Below the pieces are notes generated by a model. That model had not been told where the DNA came from, made no database searches, and saw only the letters and a program-made list of their open reading frames with translations. Source: Streptomyces lanatus (lineage in GTDB: Bacteria; Actinomycetota; Actinomycetes; Streptomycetales; Streptomycetaceae). Taken from it: DNA of 64,000 nt. The position numbers and the translations under genes were made by a program. The stretch spans positions 1 through 64,000 of the forward strand of contig NZ_BNBM01000026.1 in assembly GCF_014655715.1 (NCBI RefSeq). Direction: 5' to 3'. Below are positions 1-7,808 of this stretch, in pieces; position 1 is the stretch's first letter, and each line of letters opens with the position of its first letter.

Positions 1-2
1 TC

Positions 3-539
3 GCATTCGTCGACATGAGCAGCCTGACCACGGCCGACCTGGCCGACCCCCTGCATCCCAATGACTCGGGCTACCAGAAGATGGCCGACGCCTTCCACCG
101 CGGTGTCCAGTCCGCTGACAGCGCCGGGTGGCTGAAGAACCCCGCCCCCGCGCCCGCCCGCGTGCAGTCCGGCATCGCCGGCAAGTGCATGGACGTCAAC
201 GGCGCCAACACCGCCGACGGGACCGCCGTCCAGACGTGGAGCTGCGGCGACAGCGCCAACCAGTACTGGTCCGCCTACACCGACGGCACCCTGCGCTCCC
301 TGGGCAAGTGCCTCGACGCCGCCGGCGGGGCCACCGCCAACGGCACCAGGGTACAGACCTGGACCTGCCACGGCGGTGCCAACCAGGTCTGGCAGCCCTA
401 CAACGGCGGCTACCGCAACCCCGCCTCCGGCCGCTGCCTCGACCTTCCGGGCTCCTCCACGACCGACGGCACACAGCTCGTGCTGTGGGACTGCAACGGC
501 GGCTCCAACCAGAAGTGGACCACTCTGACCGCCGGATGA
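3..539 (+). CDS. SGNH/GDSL hydrolase C-terminus with ricin-type lectin domain (5'-truncated)
   Basis: The reading frame is open from base 3 and enters from outside the window, so only the end of the protein is visible. The first visible residues contain a DPLHPNDSGY stretch, which matches block V of SGNH hydrolases (catalytic Asp and His in DxxHPN). About 50 residues later a ricin B/CBM13 beta-trefoil begins, with three repeats ending in NQYW, NQVW and NQKW. The protein is probably a secreted carbohydrate esterase or lipase tethered to polysaccharide. The nucleophile Ser block is outside the window, so the substrate cannot be judged. A strong terminator follows. An internal ATG at 15 is not a credible start because the catalytic domain would be missing. 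Confidence 0.85.
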   Translation, partial: AFVDMSSLTTADLADPLHPNDSGYQKMADAFHRGVQSADSAGWLKNPAPAPARVQSGIAGKCMDVNGANTADGTAVQTWSCGDSANQYWSAYTDGTLRSLGKCLDAAGGATANGTRVQTWTCHGGANQVWQPYNGGYRNPASGRCLDLPGSSTTDGTQLVLWDCNGGSNQKWTTLTAG

Positions 540-547
540 ACCCCGCG

Positions 548-584
548 CCCGGGATCCGAGCCCTCTCCGGGCTCGGATCCCGGG
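548..584. terminator. Perfect 16-bp hairpin terminator
   Basis: Arms 548-563 and 569-584 are perfectly complementary around a 5-nt loop, starting 9 nt after the stop of the SGNH-ricin gene. No long T tract follows, as is usual for high-GC actinobacterial terminators. Confidence 0.8.
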
Positions 585-751
585 AGAACATCGGTGCCGG
601 GCAGCAACCTGGTCGAACTCTTCGCCGTGGCTCCCGTCACCACCTCTGCTTCCCCCTGGCGGAGGGATCTGCTCGGTCCGCCGGAGTGGGTCGCTCGTCT
701 GCCCGCCGGGCGCGGGCGGGGGAGGAGGCCAGTACCGGGGGTGTGAGCTTG

Positions 752-791
752 GAGGGCTTCTCGAAACCGAGTGTGGTTTCGAGAAGCCCTC
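752..791. terminator. Perfect 17-bp hairpin terminator
   Basis: Arms 752-768 and 775-791 pair perfectly around a 6-nt loop. The hairpin lies 20 nt beyond the stop of the minus-strand CE1 esterase. With the hairpin at 548 it insulates two convergent genes. Confidence 0.8.
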
Positions 792-810
792 TCAGTCCTG
801 GACGGTGCCG

Positions 811-2157
811 TCAGCCGAGGCGCCACTGCTGGTTGGTGCCGCCGTTGCAGTCCCACAGTGCGACCGTTGCGCCGCTGGCGGTGGAGGCACCGGTCACATC
901 CAGACACAGGCCTGACTGGACGCTGGTGATGGTGCCGTTGGAGTTGAGGTTCCATTGCTGGTTGGTGCCGCCGTTGCAGTCCCATATCGCGACTTTGGCG
1001 GCGGCCGCGGTGCCGGTCGCGTCGAGGCACTTTGCGCCGCTGTAGACGGTGAGCTGCTTGGTCGACGTGCTGGTCCAGGTCTGGTTGGTGCCGCCGTTGC
1101 AGTCCCAGATCTGCGTCTGGGTGCCGTTGGTCTGCGAAGAGCCGGGTACGTCAAGGCACTTGCTCGAGCCGGTGGCGTGGACCGGACCTGTGGTGGTCCC
1201 GCCGGAGCCGTCGAGTCCGAAGAAGGTGATGGCCCTGCCCGCCATACCGCTGGCGGGCAGGGAGTGCCCGACACCCTGGAAGCTGTGCGCCTCGACCGGT
1301 GCCTGCGCGCCGGCGGAGCCGTAGCGGGTGCGGGTCCAGCCGGACTGCGGGGAGTCGGTGAAGACCGGAGTCTGGCTCACCCCGAGCACATTGGTCCACT
1401 GCTTGATCTCTTCACCGAAGTTCACGTAGTTCAGCGCTTCGTCCTCGGTACCGTGCCACAGCTGCATCCGCGGCCGGGCGCCGGTGTACCCCGGGTAGGC
1501 GCCCCGGACGAGGTCGCCCCACTCCTGCGGGGTCTTGGTGATCTTGCCGGTGGCGCAGTCGCTGTTCCAGCCGGAGCCGTCGGTGGTGGCGAAGCAGCCG
1601 AACGGCACACCCATGAATGCCGCACCGGCCTTGAACAGATCGGGGTAGTCGCCGAGCAGGACATTGGTCGTCATCGCGCCGGACGAGGCGCCGGTGACGT
1701 AGACCCGGCCGGGGTCGGCGTTCATGTTCTGCAGGGTGTACCGGACCATCTGGGCGATGCTCGTGGGGTCGCTGCCCCCGTCATGCTTGAGCGCCTGGGG
1801 CGAGGAGACGTCGAAGCACTGCCCGCTGACGTTCGCGTCCGGGTAGACGACGATGAACCCGTACTGGTCGGCCAGGCGGGCGAACTCCGTGTTGGAGTAG
1901 AAGGTGGGGGCCGTGCCGGTGCAGTAGTGCACTGCCACCAGCACCGCTGGGCGTGCCGGAGCGTTGTCGGGCTTGTAGACGTACATCCGCAGGTTTCCGG
2001 GGTTGCTGCCGAAGTTGGTCACCTCGGTCAGTGACGCGGCCGACGCGGTGGTGGCCGAGGCGCCGGTCAGGACGAGCGCCGCGATCAGCGGCGAGATCGC
2101 CATCAGCAGGGCTACCAGTACATCTCTGACGCTTCTCTTTTTGGACTTCCGGGACAT
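811..2157 (-). CDS. Secreted CE1/PHB-depolymerase-type esterase with C-terminal CBM13
   Basis: 448 aa. The ATG at 2157 is chosen because an AAAGGA ribosome site precedes it and a clear signal peptide follows (positive MSRKSKKR, hydrophobic stretch, cleavage near ASAAS at about 40). Upstream in-frame codons do not look coding. Residues about 45-315 are an alpha/beta-hydrolase of the PHB-depolymerase/acetylxylan or feruloyl esterase kind (CE1). The lipase box is GASSG with Ser158, and the acid and His are probably Asp239 (HGTEDE) and His298 (GVGHS). Residues 325-448 form a ricin B domain with three QxW repeats. Family knowledge plus the xylanase neighbours suggest removal of acetyl or feruloyl groups from arabinoxylan. 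The exact ester is not determinable from sequence. Confidence 0.88.
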   Translation of the reverse strand: MSRKSKKRSVRDVLVALLMAISPLIAALVLTGASATTASAASLTEVTNFGSNPGNLRMYVYKPDNAPARPAVLVAVHYCTGTAPTFYSNTEFARLADQYGFIVVYPDANVSGQCFDVSSPQALKHDGGSDPTSIAQMVRYTLQNMNADPGRVYVTGASSGAMTTNVLLGDYPDLFKAGAAFMGVPFGCFATTDGSGWNSDCATGKITKTPQEWGDLVRGAYPGYTGARPRMQLWHGTEDEALNYVNFGEEIKQWTNVLGVSQTPVFTDSPQSGWTRTRYGSAGAQAPVEAHSFQGVGHSLPASGMAGRAITFFGLDGSGGTTTGPVHATGSSKCLDVPGSSQTNGTQTQIWDCNGGTNQTWTSTSTKQLTVYSGAKCLDATGTAAAAKVAIWDCNGGTNQQWNLNSNGTITSVQSGLCLDVTGASTASGATVALWDCNGGTNQQWRLG

Positions 2158-2202
2158 GACGGTGTCCTTTCTGGAATCCGGCGCGGCCGGGGGATGGCCG
2201 GT

Positions 2203-2218
2203 GGTGAAGCGCTTCGAC
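2203..2218. promoter_or_regulatory. Candidate LacI-type operator upstream of the CE1 esterase
   Basis: GGTGAAGCGCTTCGAC contains the perfect palindrome GAAGCGCTTC (2206-2215), about 50 nt upstream of the esterase start. It matches the perfect 16-bp palindrome upstream of the GH3 gene (15394-15409) at 14 of 16 positions, so one regulator may bind both. Confidence 0.5.
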
Positions 2219-2389
2219 GCTTCCATTGGCATGACTGACTGGTCACGTAGTTGCCCGGCGCGTCCCACCACACGTGGATGAGGCCCGTCAGCGGCACTGG
2301 CGTGCCGTCTCGCGGGGGCTCTCGTGCGGGCCTCGGCCGTCACACGGGACGCTGCGGCATCGCCGGGTCGTGTCGTGGCGGGCGCTGCC

Positions 2390-3355
2390 CTAGTAACCGT
2401 AGATCATCTTGTAGGCGACCTCCGGGAGGAACTGTCCGGCCGAAGTGCCGGTTCCCACACCGCAGTTGCCGTCGGACTCGCCAGGGACCTTGATCCACAA
2501 GAGCATCTCGGCGCCTCCGCCCAGCTGCGTGGGGGTGCCGATACGGCGGCCAGAGGGGTTGCACCACTGGCCGTTGGAGCCGTTGCCGTTGCGGCTGGTG
2601 TCCACGACGAACGGCTTGGTGTAGCCGTACCGGGCGCCGAGTTCACTGTTGACGGCGGCGCCGTACGCGGTGTTCTCGGCCGTGGTCAGGTAGTTGGAGA
2701 CGTTGAGCGAGAAACCGTGGGCCTGCCGCAGGCCCGCTTCGTGAAGGCGCCGGGCCATGGTCGCCGCGCTCGCCCAGGCCGGGTTGCCGGCGTCGAGGTA
2801 GACCCAGGTGTTGGGGGCCTGACGGTTGAACTCGGCGAGCGCGCCGGTGAGCATGCCCTCACGTTCGTCGATCTGGGCCTGGTTCATGCAGCCGTAGTCC
2901 CCGAGGGAGTCCGGTTCGAGGACAACGACGGCGGGGCGGCCGGCGATCCCGCCCGCGAACTGGGCGATCCAGCTCGCGTAGGCGGACGGCGAGGAGGCTC
3001 CGCCCGCGGAGTGCCCGCCGCAGTAGTCGCGGTTGTAGATGTTGTAGGCGACGAGGAGGGGCAGCTTGTCGCGGGCGTCCGCGGCGCCGACGTACGCGCC
3101 GGTGGCGGCGCCGATGGTGCCGCTCCAGGAGCCGAACCAGCGGGCCGTCGGTGTGTTGGCGATGGAGGCGTTGATCGCGGGTGTCCGGCCGTCACCGGGG
3201 TTGCCGGCGACCCACCGCTTCGCGCTGGAGTCGGGGTCTACATAGAACCCGTTGGTCATGGTCGTCGGGTCGGCCGCGTGGGCGGACGGGGCGGCGGCGA
3301 GGGCCAGCGGCAGTGAGGAGAGCGCTGCCGCCAAGGCGAGGAGTCTGCGGCGCAT
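2390..3355 (-). CDS. GH6 endoglucanase, secreted, single domain
   Basis: 321 aa. The ATG at 3355 is preceded by GAGGT at good spacing and opens a signal peptide (MRRRLLALAAALSSLPLALAAAPSAHAAD). The mature part is a complete GH6 catalytic domain: YNRDYC around Asp110, the general-acid Asp149 in VVLEPDSLG, DTSRNGNG, and a C-terminal LWIKVPGESDG. GH6 enzymes are inverting cellulases, and the short form without exo-loops fits endoglucanases. No carbohydrate-binding module is present, unlike many of its neighbours. Two CebR-like boxes lie 64-90 nt upstream. Confidence 0.92.
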   Translation of the reverse strand: MRRRLLALAAALSSLPLALAAAPSAHAADPTTMTNGFYVDPDSSAKRWVAGNPGDGRTPAINASIANTPTARWFGSWSGTIGAATGAYVGAADARDKLPLLVAYNIYNRDYCGGHSAGGASSPSAYASWIAQFAGGIAGRPAVVVLEPDSLGDYGCMNQAQIDEREGMLTGALAEFNRQAPNTWVYLDAGNPAWASAATMARRLHEAGLRQAHGFSLNVSNYLTTAENTAYGAAVNSELGARYGYTKPFVVDTSRNGNGSNGQWCNPSGRRIGTPTQLGGGAEMLLWIKVPGESDGNCGVGTGTSAGQFLPEVAYKMIYGY

Positions 3356-3415
3356 GACGGGTACCTCGGCTTTCTGACATCTGACGAGGGGTGCGTCCGG
3401 AGGTCGGCGGTGGGC

Positions 3416-3448
3416 GTGGGGAACGCTCCCGCCGGAAGCGCTCCCCAC
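3416..3448. promoter_or_regulatory. Paired CebR-like boxes, also able to form a terminator hairpin
   Basis: GGGAACGCTCCC (3419-3430) and GGAAGCGCTCCC (3434-3445) each differ by one base from the core GGGAGCGCTCCC of the known streptomycete CebR operator. They stand 15 bp apart, 64-90 nt upstream of the GH6 start. The outer parts (GTGGGGA...TCCCCAC) can also pair as an imperfect hairpin just after the GH10-GH62 stop, so the element may serve as terminator, operator or both. Confidence 0.5.
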
Positions 3449-3459
3449 GGCACGGTCGG

Positions 3460-5511
3460 TCAGCAGGTCGAGTTGGTCTGGGTGAGGAGGCCGAGCCGCC
3501 ATGGGAGGAGGTTGTAGTCGCCGCCCGCGTTGGGGTTCATGCCTTGGTAGAGGTACTGGAGCCGGCAGGAGGGGATGGTGAGGGTCTGGTCGTATCCGGC
3601 GCGGATCATCTCGCCGTGGCTGATGTCCCGGGTCCAGGCGCCGGAGGGGAAGGTGACGTTGTTGGCCCGGGCGAACGGGTTGCTCTCGGACGCGGCCAGG
3701 GGCGTCCAGGAGCCGGCCAGGCTGCCTGAGGTCCAGGAGCGGAAGTAGCGTCGGCCGTCGGAGCCGATGGCCTCGACGAGGAGCAGGTACTGGTTGGTGC
3801 CGTGCACCTTGTACACGTTGCTCGCTTCGAACAGGGCGTACTTGGAGTCCTGGGCCGCGATGACGGTGTTGGTGAATCCGTTGGGGAACTGGCCGGCGGC
3901 CGTCTGGGAGCGGTACAGGTGTCCGTTGTCGTCGGAGGAGAACAGGTAGCAGTTGGCGCTGTCGCAGATCACCCACATGTCGACCCAGTGGCCGTTGCCG
4001 ATGTTCTGCCGGATGATGTCGGGCATCGACGCGTAGAAGTTGCGCGGGGCGCTCCACCCGTTGGGGTTGCTGATGTCGGGGTTGGTGGAGAACGAGGCGT
4101 TGCTGGTCTGGTAGACGAGGTACCACAGGCGTTGCTGGGCGTGGTAGAAGACCTGCGGTGCGGCCCGGTAGCCGGAGCCGATGGCGGTGCGGTCCAGGTA
4201 GTGGTGCGTGGCCGAGCCGGCCTGGGACCAGTCGGTGAAGTTCAGGTAGACCAGGTTGTATCCGGAGGAGCTGGCGACGCTCGCGAACACGTGGTACTTG
4301 CCGTTGTACTGGACGACCGTCGGGTCCTTGATCCCGGCGATGTTGTGGGTGGCGTCCGGCTTCGGCGCGATCAGCGTCCCGCTGGAGCTCCACGAGTAAC
4401 GGCTGGGCAGAGCGGCGGCGTCGGTGGCACCGCGCGGGGCGGCGGGTGTGCCGCGGTTGGCGGTGGGCGGGCGTGCTGCGGGTGCCGCGGGTGTACCGCC
4501 CAGCGCGGTGAGCACCGCGTTGTACGCAGGCTTCTTGTTGCCGCCCCGGTCGAACAGCAGCGGGTTCTCGGTGGCTCGCCAGGAGTCGCTGTCGCGGATG
4601 CCCCAGACGGTGATGCCGGTGCAGCGCGCGACGTTCATGCAGGCCCTGACCGTGTTGGCGTACGCGGTCGGCGAGGCCTGCGCGATGTCCAGTTCGGTGA
4701 TCTGGACGTCCACGCCGAGGGCGGCGAAGTTCGACAGCGTGGTCTGGAAGTTGGAGGGCGGGCCGCCGGTGCCGAAGTGGGCCTGGAGGCCGACGCAGTC
4801 GATGGGCACGCCGCGCGCCTTGAAGTCGCGCACCATGCGGTAGACGCCCTGGGTCTTGGCGTCGCTCCAGTTCTCGATGTTGTAGTCGTTGTAGCAGAGC
4901 TTGGCCGCCGGGTCGGCGGATCGCGCGGTGCGGAACGCCTGCTCGATGAAGCCGTCGCCCAGCAGGTTCTGGAACACCGAGGGGCGGTGCTGGCCGCTGC
5001 CGCCGTCGGCGAAGGCCTCGTTGACCACGTCCCAGGAGTGGATCCGGCCCTTGTAGCGGTTCATGACGGTGGTGATGTGGTTGTTCATCACGCCGCGCAG
5101 GGTGTTCGCGTCCCTGATGGAGCTGACCCAGCCGGGCAGTTGGGAGTGCCACACCAGGGTGTGGCCGCGCAGGCGCTGACCGCGGGCCTGCGCGCGGTTC
5201 GCGATCTGGTCGGCGGCGCCGAAGGTGAACTGCCCGCGCGACGGCTCGGTCGCGTCCCACTTCATCTCGTTCTCGGGCGTGACCGAGTTGAACTCACGGT
5301 CCAGGATGCCGGTGTACGTGCCGTCCCCGAGCCGGCCCGCGGCCACAGCGGTTCCGAAGTAGCGTCCTGACTGGGCCGCTTGGGCGCCCAGGGTAGAGGC
5401 GCGGACGGCGTCGGGTGCGGCGGTCGCGGCGACGGGTGTCACCAGTGCGCCGACGGCCAGCAGGGATAACACCGAGGCTCGGCGACGGCCGAGCCGTTTC
5501 AGCGGGTTCAT
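3460..5511 (-). CDS. Bifunctional GH10 xylanase-GH62 arabinofuranosidase fusion
   Basis: 683 aa. ATG with GAGGAGAACC ribosome site. A signal peptide spans about 1-32. Residues 38-338 are GH10, with the acid/base Glu165 in DVVNEAF and nucleophile Glu273 in ITELDI. A Pro/Ala-rich linker runs about 340-368. Residues 370-683 are GH62, with base Asp396 in GIKDPTVV, modulator Asp511 in VDMWVICD and acid Glu562 in FEASNVY. The enzyme would cut the xylan backbone and strip alpha-L-arabinofuranose side groups from one polypeptide. Characterised streptomycete GH10 and GH62 enzymes more often carry a CBM13 in place of the partner domain. No lectin module is present here. All catalytic residues are intact, so both halves should be active. 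Confidence 0.93.
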   Translation of the reverse strand: MNPLKRLGRRRASVLSLLAVGALVTPVAATAAPDAVRASTLGAQAAQSGRYFGTAVAAGRLGDGTYTGILDREFNSVTPENEMKWDATEPSRGQFTFGAADQIANRAQARGQRLRGHTLVWHSQLPGWVSSIRDANTLRGVMNNHITTVMNRYKGRIHSWDVVNEAFADGGSGQHRPSVFQNLLGDGFIEQAFRTARSADPAAKLCYNDYNIENWSDAKTQGVYRMVRDFKARGVPIDCVGLQAHFGTGGPPSNFQTTLSNFAALGVDVQITELDIAQASPTAYANTVRACMNVARCTGITVWGIRDSDSWRATENPLLFDRGGNKKPAYNAVLTALGGTPAAPAARPPTANRGTPAAPRGATDAAALPSRYSWSSSGTLIAPKPDATHNIAGIKDPTVVQYNGKYHVFASVASSSGYNLVYLNFTDWSQAGSATHHYLDRTAIGSGYRAAPQVFYHAQQRLWYLVYQTSNASFSTNPDISNPNGWSAPRNFYASMPDIIRQNIGNGHWVDMWVICDSANCYLFSSDDNGHLYRSQTAAGQFPNGFTNTVIAAQDSKYALFEASNVYKVHGTNQYLLLVEAIGSDGRRYFRSWTSGSLAGSWTPLAASESNPFARANNVTFPSGAWTRDISHGEMIRAGYDQTLTIPSCRLQYLYQGMNPNAGGDYNLLPWRLGLLTQTNSTC

Positions 5512-5562
5512 GGTTCTCCTCGTACGGTCGGGTGGGGGGTAGGTGTGCGAACCTCCGATCGT

Positions 5563-7107
5563 TCAGGGGGTGGACAGCTCGAACCGCGTGACGCGGACCG
5601 CGCCGTCGAGCGCCTGTGTGGCGTGGTTGAAGAGGGCGAACCGGTAGCCCATGAAGAACCGCCAGTCGTTGCCCATGGCGAAGGCGGGTCCGAGGCGGGT
5701 GAAGGTGGTGCCGTCGGTGCTGTAGGAGAAGGTGCCGGGGCGTGCCGTGCCGGGGCGGACGTCCGCGGTCGCGCGCAGCCAGATGGGGCCGCCCGGGACG
5801 GGCGCGCTCGCGACCTCGGTGCCGGTGCCGGTGGTGTTCCAGTTGCCGTCCATGGTCAGCCCGTTGACCATCACCACTCGCGTCCTGCCGCCGTCGCGCT
5901 TGAGGCCGATCCAGGCGGAGGAGTCACGCAGCAGCGCGAGTCCGGCCCGGTCGCCGTCCCGCATCGCGGAGTGGTCGAGCTGGACGGTGGCGGTGGAGGT
6001 GGGGCCCTGGATGCGGTGCGTGAGGGTGTTGCGGGCCCAGTAGAGGTCGTCGGTGACGGTCGCGGTCCGCAGGGTCAGGCCGTTGCCGAGCGACCACTTG
6101 GTGTTGTCCGGGTTGTGGTTCCACTCCCATCTCGGGCTGAGGGTCGTGCCGTCGAAGGTGTCCACGCCGGTCATGGGGGTGACCTCGCGCGGTGGCGTGG
6201 GCACGACGGGGCTGGGATAGGAGGTGCCCCATGCGCCGTCCACGAGTCGCACGACGGGCCAACCGTCCGAGGTCCAGGTGACGGGCGCCAGGGCGGGCAT
6301 CCGGCCGCCGGGGTAGGCGTCGACGAAGGCCATGTAGTACCAGGCACCGCTCTGCGTCTGCACCAGTCCGCCCTGGTGCGGGACGCCACCGCCGGGGATC
6401 GGCCCGTGCAGATCGAGGAGGACCTGTCGCATCGTGTACGGACCGAAGGGGCCGCTCGACGACTTCAGGATGTACTGGCCGTTCGCGGGCCGGGTCAGGA
6501 AGATGTAGTACTGCCCGTTGATCTTGTAGAAGCGGGATCCCTCGAGGGTGCCGACCCCGGACGGTGTGGTGAACACCTGCTGCGTGCGGACCTGTTCGCG
6601 GCCGTCGGGCGAGAGTTGGGCCACGCTGATGGTGGTGTTCCCGTAGGCCACGTAGAGGGTGTCGTCGGTGTCGACGAGCAGCCCCGCGTCGTAGTACGGG
6701 GTGCTGATCGTCGTCAGCCTGCTCCACGGTCCCTCGACGGCGGTGGCGGTGTAGACGAAGGTCCGGGCGAAGTCGATCTGGCCGAGCCAGTAGAAGGTCC
6801 GGTTGCCCGGCCGGTAGGCCAGCGACGAGGCCCAGATTCCCCGGACGTAGCCACGGGCGCCGTTGAGGTCGTACTTGGCGCCGAAGTCCAGCACCGGCAC
6901 CGAGTGACCGGCGATCTCCCAGTGCACCAGGTCGTACGAACGCAGGACGGGTGCACCGGGCGAGTAGTGCATGGTCGAGGCCGAGGCATAGAAGGTGTCG
7001 CCGACGCGGATGATGTCGATGTCCGCGAAGTCCTGCCAGATCACCGGGTTGGTGTAGGCGGCCGCGGCCGCGAGGAGCGGGGCTTGATGAGGCCATGACA
7101 TATGCAC
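5563..7107 (-). CDS. GH43 beta-xylosidase/arabinofuranosidase-like protein with beta-sandwich C-domain
   Basis: 514 aa. Residues about 17-310 are a GH43 five-bladed propeller with the FADIDIIRVGD base motif, the YYDAGLLVD modulator Asp and the GTLEGSRFY acid Glu. The last 200 residues resemble the GH43 C-terminal DUF1349-like sandwich. The GTG at 7107 lies 10 nt from GAAGGAG; an ATG at 7101 is the alternative. The N-terminus is only about 16 residues of weak hydrophobic sequence before the YTNPVIWQ start of the propeller, so there is no convincing signal peptide, and no upstream frame supplies one. The protein is either cytoplasmic or has lost its export signal. Substrate probably xylo- or arabinoxylo-oligosaccharide. 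Confidence 0.85.
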   Translation of the reverse strand: MHMSWPHQAPLLAAAAAYTNPVIWQDFADIDIIRVGDTFYASASTMHYSPGAPVLRSYDLVHWEIAGHSVPVLDFGAKYDLNGARGYVRGIWASSLAYRPGNRTFYWLGQIDFARTFVYTATAVEGPWSRLTTISTPYYDAGLLVDTDDTLYVAYGNTTISVAQLSPDGREQVRTQQVFTTPSGVGTLEGSRFYKINGQYYIFLTRPANGQYILKSSSGPFGPYTMRQVLLDLHGPIPGGGVPHQGGLVQTQSGAWYYMAFVDAYPGGRMPALAPVTWTSDGWPVVRLVDGAWGTSYPSPVVPTPPREVTPMTGVDTFDGTTLSPRWEWNHNPDNTKWSLGNGLTLRTATVTDDLYWARNTLTHRIQGPTSTATVQLDHSAMRDGDRAGLALLRDSSAWIGLKRDGGRTRVVMVNGLTMDGNWNTTGTGTEVASAPVPGGPIWLRATADVRPGTARPGTFSYSTDGTTFTRLGPAFAMGNDWRFFMGYRFALFNHATQALDGAVRVTRFELSTP

Positions 7108-7237
7108 GGGTGGCGTTCTCCTTCTGTGGTCCAGCCGTGATGGCTGGAGTTGCCCGGAGGTGCCCTGCTCGGTTCGTGCGGAGTGGCTGCTCTGTATGCG
7201 CGATCTCGAACATGGATCGACTTGTCGAGCACCCAGG

Positions 7238-7315
7238 ATGATAGGAGGTCGATGAGTCTCGTCAATACCCCTCGCATGAGTCGTTGGATGTCTCGAAACA
7301 TTCGAAGCCTCGAAA
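7238..7315 (-). promoter_or_regulatory. GH43 promoter with upstream CGAA-n-TTCG repeats
   Basis: On the minus strand TTGACG (7260-7265), a 16-bp spacer and TATCAT (7238-7243) form a good promoter for the GH43 gene. Upstream lie the palindrome TCGAAACATTCGA (7293-7305) and two direct copies of CTCGAAA (7292 and 7309). CGAA-n-TTCG repeats resemble LacI-family sites described in streptomycete xylan-use operons; the assignment here is inference. Confidence 0.55.
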
Positions 7316-7390
7316 TGTCAGGAAGGCAAAGACATATCGTCTTTCAAGGTCCTGAAAGCCGCGTCGTGAAAGGCGGTTCGGTGGTAGGTC

Positions 7391-7458
7391 TTGACATGGT
7401 TGGCGGCCTCTCTAATATCCGTGAAGCTTGGTGTTTCCGAATCGCTCACGAAATTTCG
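7391..7458 (+). promoter_or_regulatory. Near-consensus promoter and operator leading into the decayed esterase
   Basis: TTGACA (7391-7396), a 16-bp spacer and TAATAT (7413-7418) form an unusually consensus-like promoter. The perfect palindrome CGAAATTTCG (7449-7458) sits downstream, 12 nt before the first recognisable esterase residues. The control region appears intact although the gene it served is broken. Confidence 0.6.
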
Positions 7459-7469
7459 AACCGCCTTTT

Positions 7470-7786
7470 CTGGTGGCGTCCCAAGGCCTCAACAACGGCT
7501 GGGCCAACAACGGCGGGGAGGACGTCACCTTCGTCGACGACATGCTCCGGCGTATCGAGGCGGACCTGCGCGTCGCTCTGGGATTCAGCTACGGCCCGCC
7601 ATGTCGTACGCCCTCGCATGTTCCCGCGCGACCGTCTTCATCCCTCAGAACTCGCCGGAACCGGCGCAGGGCAGCCTGACGCACCGGGTCACCACCTGCT
7701 CGGGCTGCTCCGCCGGACATCCCGTCGCCTGGGCCGCGTTCGACGAAGGACACATCGCCGCCCCACCGACGGCCTACAGCCTCTGA
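7470..7786 (+). pseudogene. Decayed CE1/LpqC-like feruloyl esterase
   Basis: Frame 3 from 7470 reads as an esterase segment (QGLNNGWANNGGEDVTFVDD, then a GFSYG lipase box near 7580). The expected continuation GAMSYALAC appears only in frame 2 from about 7597, which implies a one-base loss right after the nucleophile motif. Frame 2 then jumps from ATVF to PQNSPEPAQGS, consistent with an internal deletion of some 40-60 codons, and runs through VAWAAFDEGH to a stop at 7786. No signal peptide or N-terminal domain survives. The order of motifs is that of secreted PHB-depolymerase/feruloyl esterases, fitting the arabinoxylan neighbours. It cannot encode an active enzyme. Confidence 0.75.
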
Positions 7787-7808
7787 CCAGGTGTTCGCCC
7801 CGGTCGGT

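Noticed and set aside
2390..5260. 956-codon minus-strand frame joining GH6 to the region under GH10-GH62
   Set aside because: Only the last 321 codons encode GH6 with a signal peptide and ribosome site. The rest is an out-of-frame shadow of the GH10-GH62 gene.
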